From Mesostigma viride (Eukaryota; Streptophyta; Mesostigmatophyceae; Mesostigmatales; Mesostigmataceae), in NCBI GenBank assembly GCA_009746045.1, contig RPFO01000079.1, positions 223,501 through 287,500 on the forward strand: a stretch of DNA of 64,000 nucleotides, read 5' to 3'. Below the pieces are notes generated by a model that did no database searches, was not told the DNA's origin, and worked only from the letters and a program-made list of their open reading frames with translations. Below are positions 24,691-36,600 of this stretch, in pieces. Position 1 is the first letter of the stretch. Every line of letters starts with the position of its first letter. The position numbers and the translations under genes were made by a program.

Positions 24691-27600
24691 CGTGCGCGCG
24701 CGCGTGTGAGTGTGTGTGTTGGGGGGACGTCGGGAGGAAAAGGCGATGAGCGGGCAACGAGGGTAAATATTGCACGAAGCGCTGGGATCATACGAGAGTT
24801 TTGGGGCAAACACGTGGCACGATACCGGGCATGTTTCTGCACGCGCCGAGTGGACCCACAAAGGTGCGATCTCCCACCACCACGCGATGCCTCGTGAAGG
24901 TGACCCGCAACCGGCCAGCCGACCCGCAGGGGATTGATAGAGCCAACACGTGCATGCGCTCGCTCCCGCGCCTTTGTTCGTTACGATGCAAAGGACTGCT
25001 AAAGTATCCACGGTCGTTTGAATGGTCGCAAAGAAAACATCCAACGACACCCCCCCCCACCAGCCACAACCACTGTTCCCCGCTGCTGTGCCTTTCCGTG
25101 CTGTGCCGGTTCCCCATCCACCATCAACGCCACCAAGACCTCTTGCACCTCGGCACCGCCCTGGCCTTATGATAGAGCTGCACAATGAACTCTATTTTGT
25201 TTAGTCTACAAAGCCAATAACGATGTTACCGGCAAGTGAGCAACCCCTCCCCGCCGGAGCGGTGCCACTTCTCGCAGACGGCGCCGTCCCGGGGGCAGTG
25301 CATGGCTCCGCAAGGTAAGCAACATGGCAAGGAGTGTCGTACGTGGGATGACAACCTCACTCTCCTACACTGTCGTTTGGACGCCAACCCCAGATGAGTG
25401 CACCATTGTCCAATGCCCAGCAAACACGCACTCGCCACACAAGCGCCTGCGACCCTGGCCGCTCCAGCCATGCCTATAGACACATCTCATTAGCCCTTCC
25501 TCCTTCCACACCGCATACACTCCTGGTCCAGCAAGGGTGCTTGTCTGCCCGCTGCCCCACACCTGCATGGCTTGTTGGCCTGCCTGATAACAATGCCAGC
25601 CCACAGCTGTATTTTACACAGTTGGCCCCCCTCACCTGCTGCACAAGCGCGCGGCAGGCCTCCACGTGTCCCCTCTCGGCCGCAAGCACCAGGGGGGTGA
25701 GCCCCGAGGCCGGACACTCGGCGTTGGGCGCGGCGCCGCCCTCCACCAGTGCTATGGCCGCTGCCACCTGTTCACGCAAGGTAGGCGCGGGCCATGTGAG
25801 TGTGCGGCTGGTCGTAGAACCTCCGCACCCCCCGATCCAATACATGCAGGCATGCGGCCTTGCAGCCGGCCCGCATCCACGGAGCAACGTTACAGCGATG
25901 TGGTTCCTAAAAGGCCATCCACACCGAGCCACGTCGACATCGCAAGCTTTGCGGTTGCCAGCACAACAAGCCCACGGTCTGCCTGGGTAAGGCCTACATC
26001 TGCAGGGGGAGAAGGCCGTACCTGCAGGCATAACTCCATGGCGTACGGCACGTATGGTGATTGGCCACTCTAACGCTACTGCGAGAGGGGGCCCACGGCT
26101 GAACACGGGTGTCTGCTGGGATTGCATGGAGCATATCATCCGCCACACGTAATCCGCTTTGATAGCGCAGATGGCATCACAGAGCAAGCAGCAGGAGGCA
26201 AAGCAAGCAGCAGGAGGCAAGAGCACAGCCGAGCACCCCTATCCCTCAGACTAACTGCCGGCTGGACTAACTGCTTCGCCCTCAGACAAACTGCCGGCTG
26301 GACTAACTGCTTAGCCCTCAGACAAACTGCCTGCTGGACTAACTGCTTAGCCCTCAGACAAACTGCCGGCTGGACTAACTGCTTAGCCCTCAGGTTAACT
26401 GCCACCTGGACTGACTGCTTAGCCCTCAGAGTGACTGCCGGCTGGACTACCTGCTTAGCGCTCAGACAAACTGCCGGCATCTGCTTGCATCCGTTTGCTT
26501 GTTCGATGCGGGCAGGGGCCACACAGCGCTGTTTGACGATGAGAAGCAGGCACCGGACTTTGGAAGCATCAACACAGAGCTGGTGTCGGGGTATGGAGAT
26601 GGCATCATGTGCCGTGGCATATCCATGGAATGCGCCACTACCTGGTTGAACGCAGTAGCCACGATCAGTGCCGTACGGTCGGCCCACTCCTTGTTCGGGT
26701 CGGCCCCGAGTTTCACCAGCAGCCGCAACGCCCGGTCCTGCCCCGCGCGCGCCGCATGCATGAGCGCTGCGCACGTACGGATGACAGTAAGCAACAGGGC
26801 ACCCAGGGTGTGCACGGGGCGGCGGTACAACGCCCATCAGACAACGGATGTGTCCACTGACAAGTCGTCCCAGGGAGTGCACGCAGGCGACACATGTCGT
26901 TCCAACCATCTCATCCACCACGATTGCACGCTCACACCCGATTTATACAGGCGACCGCCCACAGGGCAATGTACGGCCCGCAGCGAAAAGACCGCGAAAA
27001 GATTACCTTGGGCCAGCCAGCACGCCGATAGGCCCGCGCGCCATCACGCACTTGGCCCTATGCCATTTGGTGGCGTAGTGCAGTGCCAGCTGTACCCGCG
27101 TGGCGTGCACAGCCCGTAGAGAGGGTGGCAGAAAGCCGGGGGATTTGCCAGCACATGCCAGCACAAGAGTGATAGGGCCAAACACCGACGGCTGGCACGC
27201 AGATGACCTGCCGTGTTGGTGCTAGCAGCGGGCCACTGGCTGCTATGGAGTGATGCACGGAGGGAAAGGGAGCAGAGAACAGAGGACATCCCAGCCTCAC
27301 AGGGGCGCATGCAACAAAGTGCTACGGGCCACCGCAAGAGTGACAAGCAGCAAGACCAGTAAGGCGGGCGAGTGACGGCAAGAAGAAGTGACCCGAGAGG
27401 CAGTCCCAACGACAAGCCGCAGACCCACGTGTAAAGCCCGCGGATGTCGGGTAGTCCAGGTCAGCCCCCCGCGCCGCCAGCATCTGAATGATGTCATCAA
27501 ACCCCTGCATGGCCGCCAGGGTCAGCGGCGTGTGCGGCTCATACGTGGGCTCCGACACGTGCGCGCCCACGTCCGCGCCGTGCTCGCTGTCGTCCCCTTC

Positions 27601-30600
27601 TCCTGCCACCTGGCGACTGGCACTGGCGGTCTTGAGGAAGACAAAGAAGGGGTTGGTCGGGTTCAGCCCCAGGGGCGCCTCCTTCTCCCCCTGGAGCGCC
27701 TGCTGCAGGTTGAGCACCACCTCCATCTCCAGGGATGCGTCGGGGCAGGACAGGATGGCGGCCACACAATCGGCGCTGCCCGAGAGCACGGCCGCGGCCA
27801 CAGGGGACTCCTGCTCCGCGTTCAGCGTGATGCAGCGCGCACCGTGCGCCAGAAGAAGGCGCACCACATCCGCCGAGCCTGTGAGCAGCCACAAGGATCG
27901 ACAAGCAGCCGGGGTGCCGCGCATGTGCACAGGAAAACAGGGCATGGAAATCGGCACGGTGCAGCAAGGTAAGCCCTGGGAACCCCAGCAAGCTACCATC
28001 GCACGCAACGCCATACCTCATCAGCAGCCATACCACCAAAACAAGCGATGGGCTTCCATTCCCACTCCCACAAAACAGCAGGCAAATAGCTGGACGGCCG
28101 CTCGCAGGTTTAAGGCCAAGGAAGAGAATACCAGTGGCGGCCTGCTGCCTGCTGCCTGCTGCCTGCTGGCAGGCAATATTTCCCCAGCACGCTTGCCATC
28201 ACAGCGCCAGGATAACTATTCGAACGATCGCTTCCAAGGAATGGGAATACAAGTTCTTCACCCCCCGGGCCGCCTGGCTGAGCAACACCTACAACAACCG
28301 ATCAGGCCAGGCAAGAACAGCTTCTCCAGCCGGGCGCCCCGGCTCACCGATGCGGGCAGCCTCCACCAGGGGCGTCCCCACACCGGGGCGGCAGTGGTTC
28401 ACGTTGGCGCCACCCGCCAGCAGCGCGGCCACCGTCTCTGCGTTGCTGGCTCGGCACGCGTGGATCAGCGCTGCGGAAGGTGCAGGGGGGTCATGCAGGC
28501 CAAGTGTGCAGGCAACCACAAGGGCGAGTGCATGGCAAAAGGCCAGCATCGGATGCAGCCGGGCAGGTCACACGGACAATGTCGGGAATGCCAAGGGAAT
28601 GCCTGTAATGAAAGGTCCACAAGCACTCCTCGCGGGCCATGCATCAGCAAAGCCCGCTGCAACGGCTCACAAAGGAGCCCGTTTCGCAGATAGGATCAGG
28701 GCATGTGCTGGCGTCTGCAACCCAGCAAGCTCCCTGGTGCTATACTGGGATACGATACCAGCAGGAGCCGCCAGCTCTCACACCCATGGGCGGGTGGCCT
28801 GATCGTTGCAGCAAGTCCCAAGTGCGGGCGACTGCGCAGCACAGCAACCGCCTGCCCTCGCCCACACCGCATGGTTGCTGTCGAACAGCTGCCGCATTGC
28901 ATGCGCAAGCTGCAATGATAGGCACAGCCCAGCGCTCGGCTCTGCACATTCCAAAGGATAGGGTTGCTATTTACTATTTAATTAATGGGATGGGGTTGCG
29001 ATGCTTAAGCTAAACTGTGGTGCACATGCCACTTGTCCTGCAACGCCAACCAGCAACCATGATGGAAAGGACTGCTGCCATCTGCTGCACATCCAGCCAG
29101 GGCCGGCCACGACACAGTAAGTCACGGCATCTGCTTCCTGCTCTGCGGAACGGCTCCCAAGGACAAGTCCGCGGCGCGACCAGAGATACGCATGTGCACC
29201 CGAACATCCTGCCGCCCTTTTGCTACTGGCATCCCTTGCTCTAAGCCGCCCCACCATGCTGCTCGCACCAAGCTTTGCGTGCACATTGCGGCTACTTGTG
29301 CTGCCAAACTCAAGGAGGGCAGCCGCCCAAGCCCAACCGCATGAATACCCCATTCCCTCAATCCTTCCTTCTTCGTTCGGTTTCCCCCCAGATAGCACTC
29401 CCTTATTCGTTCCTTTTCCCTCCAGATAGCCCTCCCTTCTTCGTTCGAATTTCCCCCCAGATAGCCCTCCTTTCTTCGTTCGTATATCCCCCCAGATAGC
29501 CCTCCCTTCTTCGTTCGGTTTCCTCCCAGATAGCCCGTATCCACCAACGCACACCATCGAACCTAAAATCTATTCCACCACCAACGCACGCCATCGAACC
29601 TAAAATCTAACCCACCAGCAACGCACGCCATCGAACCTAAAATCTAACCCACCAGCAACGCACGCCATCGAACCTAAAATCTATCCCACCACCAACGCAC
29701 GCCATCGAACCTAAAATCTAACCCACCAGCAACGCACGCCATTGAACCTAAAATCTAACCCACCAACAACGCACGCCATGGAACCTAAAATCTAACTCAC
29801 CAGCAACGCACGCCATCGAACCTAAAATCTATCCCACCACCAACGCACGCCATCGAACCTAAAATCTAACCCACCACCAACGCACGCCATCGAACCTAAA
29901 ATCTAACCCACCAGCAACGCACGCCATTGAACCTAAAATCTAACCCACCACCAACGCACGCCATCAAACCTAAAATCTAACTCACCAGCAACGCACGCCA
30001 TCGAACCTAAAATCTAACCCACCACCAACGCACGCCATCGAACCTAAAATCTAACCCACCAGCAACGCACGCCATTGAACCTAAAATCTAACCCACCACC
30101 AATGCACGCCATCGAACCTAAAATCTAACCCACCAGCAACGCACGCCATTGAACCTAAAATCTAACCCACCACCAACGCACGCCATCAAACCTAAAATCT
30201 AACTCACCAGCAACGCACGCCATCGAACCTAAAATCTAACCCACCAGCAACGCACGCCATCGAACCTAAAATCTATCCCACCACCAACGCACGCCATCGA
30301 ACCTAAAATCTAACCCACCAGCAACGCACGCCATCGAACCTAAAATCTATCCCGGCAGCAACGCACGCCATTGAACCTAAAATCTAACCCACCACCAACG
30401 CACGCCATCAAACCTAAAATCTAACTCACCAGCAACGCACGCCATCGAACCTAAAATCTATCCCACCACCAACGCACGCCATCGAACCTAAAATCTAACC
30501 CACCACCAACGCACGCCATCAAACCTAAAATCTAACCCACCAGCAACGCACGCCATTGAACCTAAAATCTAACCCACCACCAACGCACGCCATCAAACCT

Positions 30601-33600
30601 AAAATCTAACTCACCAGCAACGCACGCCATCGAACCTAAAATCTAACCCACCACCAACGCACGCCATCGAACCTAAAATCTATCCCGGCAGCAACGCACG
30701 CCATCGAACCTAAAATCTATCCCGGCAGCAACGCACGCCATCGAACCTAAAATCTAACCCGCCAGCAACGCACGCCATTGAACCTAAAATCTAACCCGAC
30801 AGCATCGCACGCCATCGAACCTACATCTCACCCACCAGCAAATGCACCAAACTACCCAACCAGCCAATCTGAGCAGAAATCCCTCTCGCCTCTCCCCCAC
30901 CCGACCAGGTGCCCACCTGTCTCTCGGTGCATGTTCTCACCCCCTACCTGTCTCTCGGTGCATGTTCTCATAGTTGACGGATGCCCCACTGGCCAGCAGC
31001 ATCCGCACCACCTCCACGTTGCCGTGCTTGGCCGCCTGCACACGGGGGCGGCGGCCAGCACACGAGCAAGCATGCGCAGGAAACGTGAGGACAGAGACGC
31101 GGGAACAGGGGAACCCAGGGAGGGGCCACGAGGCAGGGAATGGAACACCAGCGGACCACCGGATCTACTAGGCTAGACTAGGCTAGTGTGGGCAAGCGCC
31201 AATAGACTGCTGTCTGTCGTCTTTCATCCATGCGGGGGAGGCACACAAAATTCAAAATAAATTCGAGGTATGAGCGTTTATTGTGCATGTGATTACAGGG
31301 TTCCAGGCAACCAGCCAACATTATGGATGGGCGAGAGAGCAATTGGTTTGCACACCACGCAAGCTCAGCAAAGCAGCGAAGCTAGCAAAGCAAGTAAAGG
31401 CCACACAGATGTGCACGGGCAGATGCTCCCTACTTCCTGTGGCGACACCATGCCCGACAATGATGCCCAACAACATGTCCTCACCACAATGGCCACTGGG
31501 TGGTTGGGCCCAGCCAACCCACACAACAGGCAGCCCGTGCCAATTTTTTCACCACCTTGCCCTGCGATGTCATTCGCAACTTTCCTCGATCAGCGCGGTG
31601 GCCCCCGCGCGGCCTTCGTAGTTGATGGATGCCCCACGCTTGACGATCGGCCCGAGGATGGCGTGCTTCCTCGCCGCGGCTGCCAGCATCAAGCACGTCA
31701 GGCCATGCCTGCGCGGAAATACAAGCATGCACGCGCCCAACAAAGAGAATGAGCCTCGCGTGCCACAGATGCTGGGGCCCGTGCACATGGCAGATGCTGG
31801 GCGTTGAAAGGATAACGCCATCCAATGTGCAGGCAGGCAATTTCGCCATGAAGAGGTGATTCGTTCTGAGGGGTGCCTTCAGGGTATGCTGGGGGTTCAC
31901 CAACAGAAAGACCCATGCCCACCCTTTCTGTCCCCTGACTGTGGATCTGCTGGCAGCTCATGTCTCGTCGACGTGGCGGAGTCAGCAGAACGCACCGGCA
32001 TGACTAGCTGATGCATCGACGGGTGCGGTAGTGCAATGTACAAAGCCACCCGTTCCCCAGCTTGAGGGTGCTGCAACCCTGTTCCCCCCTTCATGCTGCC
32101 AGCCGTGCCTTCCCCCTTATCCCATAGACTACTGGGGCGTTTCCCTACCTGTCACAGGCAGCCCTAGCATGTGTGCGTATGTGCATATGGGCATCTTTTG
32201 TACACATGCACTGTGGCTTTTCCCCTTGGTACTTCTGGCGCGTGTGAGCACACCACCCATTTGATCTTACTCCACCCACCCGCTTCTCGTGCCCCCACTC
32301 GAGCTCGGTTCTTGTATCACCGCATGGAGGGTGGATAGGGTGGCTTACCCGGGGTGGGTGCCCCCTGTCGAACGCCTGCCCATGCGGCACACACTTCATA
32401 GGAGCATCACCACCTTGTTCTTCTATCTTGCCCACAACTCCACCCACTGATCCTTATTCCACCCAAACTTGTTCTCTGCCACCCACAACATTAGAACACA
32501 CCACCCCATTCTTCTTGCACTACCGTAGTGGTCAGAATCAAGTTATTTTGCGAGCCCAACACAAAGTGAAAGTTTAGGTTTGCGAGGCAAAACTATTTCA
32601 ACAAGGTAATTGCGACCTGGCGCTTTCGTAATGTAATCCAATACAAATAGTACGAAATCTGGTAAACAAGTACAGTGGCATATAAGCTAGAGTTTACTAG
32701 CCACAATTAAGCAAATGTATAGAAGTTTGCAACGTCGATTCGCACCGTATTTGTCGCAAAGTGATTTTGACCACTCGGGTACTAAAACACATCCCCTGGG
32801 TTTCCATCACCCACCGCACAGATTCCATCACCCGCTCCATCCCACGTCCCTAGTTTCCCTACTTGTTCTCGTAGTGGAACGTTTGGCGCCACCAACACGC
32901 CACCACCCAGTTGTTCCCGTTACCCACGACAGGAATCTACATCAGAGCACCACCCACGTGTCGTCATGCCACCCACACAAGGAACACATCACCCACTTGT
33001 TCTCATAGTTGATGTCGGCGCCGCAGTTGACCAGCGCGTCCATCGCGTACGTGGACCCCGCGCCCGCCGCCTCCCCCAGCGCAAAGTGGCCCAAGATGCT
33101 TTCATAGTTCACCTGTGCGCGGCAAGGTAAGGGGACAAGGATGCATGCCGCAAGACACTGCAGATGTCAAAACGCAGCCAGGGGCTGCGGGAGATGTGGC
33201 AACGGGGCACCCCCACTTGTGTGGGCACCCCACTTGTGTGTGCGCCTCCCCTTTGTTAAAAGAAAAGGTTGCTGTTCTCCACACAAGGCCATGGGCCCTA
33301 GACCCAGCTGCCAGCAGAGTTTGAAGCACAGTCGAGGGCAGGGGGGCAAATTGCCAGCATCAGCAAACGCCCTGAGACAGCCAGCCAGCCAGCCAGCCAT
33401 GTATCTTCTTGCACTAGAATGCTTGCCACCCAGCCGCCATCATGACATGCAAGCGATGAGGACTCTGGCTCCAACGGCAAACAGTAGTGGTGCTGGTCTA
33501 GACTGCAAGAGCATTACTCATCGACAGGCAGCAGTTGATCAGTCACCCACCGCGTGATGCAGCCGCATGATCTGTGGAAATTATAGCCCGCATGTAAAAG

Positions 33601-36600
33601 TATGGCATGGGGTGAGACCACCTGCGCAGCCCACACACACTTATGCTCCTGGCTGTGCTACTGGGGTGTCCTACGCATAGGGGTGGACAACGCACCGGCG
33701 CGCCCAGCGAGGCAAGGGTGGGGATGGAGCACGCGTTGGGGCTAGATGGGGTGGCCAACGCACCGGCGCGCCCAGCGAGACGAGGGTGGAGATGGAGCGG
33801 GCGTTTCCCGCGCGGGACGCCAGCATCAGCGGTGTTAGCCCGTGCTTGTTGGCCACGTCAATGCGCGCGCCCAGCTTGTGCAGTGTGCTCAAGGCCGCAG
33901 TTCTAGCAGGGGGGGCAGCCACAGGGTGTCAACCACGGTGAGCGCGTTAGACTTCCCAGTACAGAGATCAGCCCACGTTTTATGAGCCAAGATTGCATGA
34001 ACCCTTGAAAGCTCCAGGCAGAGACTCCAGCATGACAAGCACTTTGGTTGCCAATGCGTGTGCAAGGACAAGGGCTGATAGACCGCACCAAAGCAACCAG
34101 GGTCCCACGCACCGGCCTGCCTTTGACGCCGCGCCCACTGCGGTGACGCCTGTGCTGGTCTCGTAGGAGAGGTTGACCGCCCAGTCGGCCAGGCAGTTGA
34201 TGATCGCCAAATGCCCTTTGGCGGCCGCCAACGTCAGCGCTGCAACATGCCCCACCACGCAGCATTGTGCAAACAGGGTTGCGAAGACAGGGCCCTGTGA
34301 CTAGGTGCGCAAACAAGCCGTGTCTAGGCTACATGCGTCCATGGTTCAACCACCGCGCTGGCTCCTTCTCCCCTCTGACAATAAGCCACGCCATGCGTTG
34401 CCTGGCCAGTGACCCTACATGTGCTCCTTTCCTTTGCTCCCTTCCTCGCACCAACTTTCCCTGCTCCTCTCCATCTCTCCTTCTTGCCACAGTCATCCTT
34501 GCTCCCTAATTCCCACCATGCTGTACCATGGTGATGCAGCACAGAGACCCCTTAGCAGTGGATTTAAAATTTGCCAGCATCAACAATATTAACAAACTCC
34601 ACTGCTTCGCAGAGAAACCAAACCATTAGGTTGACTGCCTCATTCGAGCAAAAACCAACCCCCCAACATGTGCTGAACTCTGTAGGGCTTAGTCTAATTC
34701 ATATGAGTTAACATACCTCAAACAACTTCCCGATTCGCAATCAAGTACACGCCCATTCCCGAGTTTATTGATGACATTCTTGCCGCCCCAAAGAGGGTAA
34801 CAACTCCCCATTTAATCCCAACCCTTACACCCATCTCCAAGCACATCCTGCCAAGTCCCCCCGTGCACGCCCCCACCTATACCCACCCCTGTAACCACCC
34901 CTGTACCCATCCCCATGGTCCACCCCACGTGCGCACCCACCGGTCTCCCCCGACGGGTTCTCCGCGCTGGTCCGGGCGCCGCGCGTGAGCAGCAGCGTCA
35001 ACACCTCCAGATGGTTGGCCTCCGCCGCCAGCTGCACCGCGCTGCCCCCACTGGCCATGTGGTCCGGGTTAGCGCCCAGCTCCAGCAGCTCCTTGACACC
35101 GTCCAAGTCGCCGACCTTGGCCAACTGCACAGGCAAGCACATCGTGCACACACACATGAGCAGAAACCGCCAGGAGGTGACCGATTGTAGCTGTCAAGAT
35201 CTGATCGCATGAGCAACATGAGGGAGAGATGAGACACTGGCCTCGGTGGTGGCTCCAACCGCAGTGGAGATGATGCCCCAAATCGCAGTCAACATCGTCG
35301 TGAAAACTTGAACATCTACTATGACACCACTGCCCTGAGGGCTTCTGCGTCTGGGCCCATGACTCCTTGGCACCATGCACACGTACCCATGTGATGAATT
35401 CAACTTTATCGCAAGCCACACGTGCTCATGGGTATTGGGTTGTCTGCGTCGCCCATTCCAGCCTTCGCATGGGTCTCGCTAAGGCCCTCATATGCCCATG
35501 AAGGCATGCCTGGATGGGTGCCTCGCCTTCCACTCACACCCTTGGCCTCAAGGGAGCACAGCCCCCGCCGATGCCGCACGCTTGTGTCTTCCAGCGCGTG
35601 CATGCTCCGGTGTCCCGCGTCCGCCCCCACTCGCCTCACCCACCCACATGCGTGCAAGCAAACTCACGCGAACTGGCGAAAAGAAACAGATGCTTTTTAT
35701 TTTCTCTCTCCATGCAAATCTACCTTCGGCCTTCTGTCTGACTATCCTCTCTCTGTCTCTCCGTCTCCATCTTGGGCCACACATGTCCATGCGCCTTGCC
35801 CCTACCTCGGCGAGCGCGGTGGTGCTGCCCCCCGCCACCTCCTGGTCGATGTGTGCGTTGCAGGCCACCAGCACCGACACCATGGGCCACTGCTTGTTGA
35901 TGCATGCCTCCAACAGGGGGGTCGTGCCATCCTGGGTGAGGGCAGGGTAGGCCCAAGAACAACCAGATGGGGCAGACAACCGCATGCTGGGTCATAAAGC
36001 TTAGGAGCCATAGAAAACGCTCCAAGGATGACATGCAGGGCACACAGCCAGGACTAAATACCAGGAGGATGGCACCCCTTGCACAGCCAGTGCCCCAACA
36101 TAATGAATTGACCAGAACATAGGTCTGAAAAAAGTTCATGCCAGAAACTTCCCATCTTGTTAAAACTGGCAGCAGGCAGGCTTTCCTCCTCCCATTTCCT
36201 CCGATGGGGTGCGTGCCACAGACCACGGTATCCCGGCTTGCCACGCTTGGCGGTTCAAAGGGGGCTGCTAGGCAAGCCCTGGGCCCCGCATGGCCGGGAT
36301 GCCAATCAGCGCTCACCACTTGTGCATGACCCCCCGGCCTCACCTCCCCTACCCACAGGATTGTTCCTGCCTAGGACCAAGCCGGTGCCCTTCGTGAGAA
36401 CCCCTTCACGAGCATCCGTTCACGAGCACCCCTTCATGAGCACCCGTTCACGAGCACCCCTTCACGAGCACCCCTTCATGCGCAACCCTTAATGAGCACC
36501 GTTTCCGCCGCCTGCCCTAATCTGGCCTAGCCTCCTCTTGCACCCCCCCCACACACACACATTGGTCTCCAGCCGCACGGATGCGCCCCGCCGAATCAGC

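Noticed and set aside
25226-25320. Possible extra ankyrin-gene exon (minus, [15 protein letters not shown]-like)
   Set aside because: Exons 17 and 18 already join in phase and complete a repeat (ALVQQ then [11 protein letters not shown]). The segment has no ankyrin pattern or clear acceptor and donor.
29541-30838. Possible CRISPR array (regular 37-bp repeats)
   Set aside because: Units are directly contiguous with no unique spacers, there are no cas genes, and the context is a eukaryotic intron.
33671-33758. Second copy of the exon 9 end as a true extra exon
   Set aside because: It is a partial 68-bp duplication lacking the 5' part of the exon. It has substitutions, and using it would break frame.
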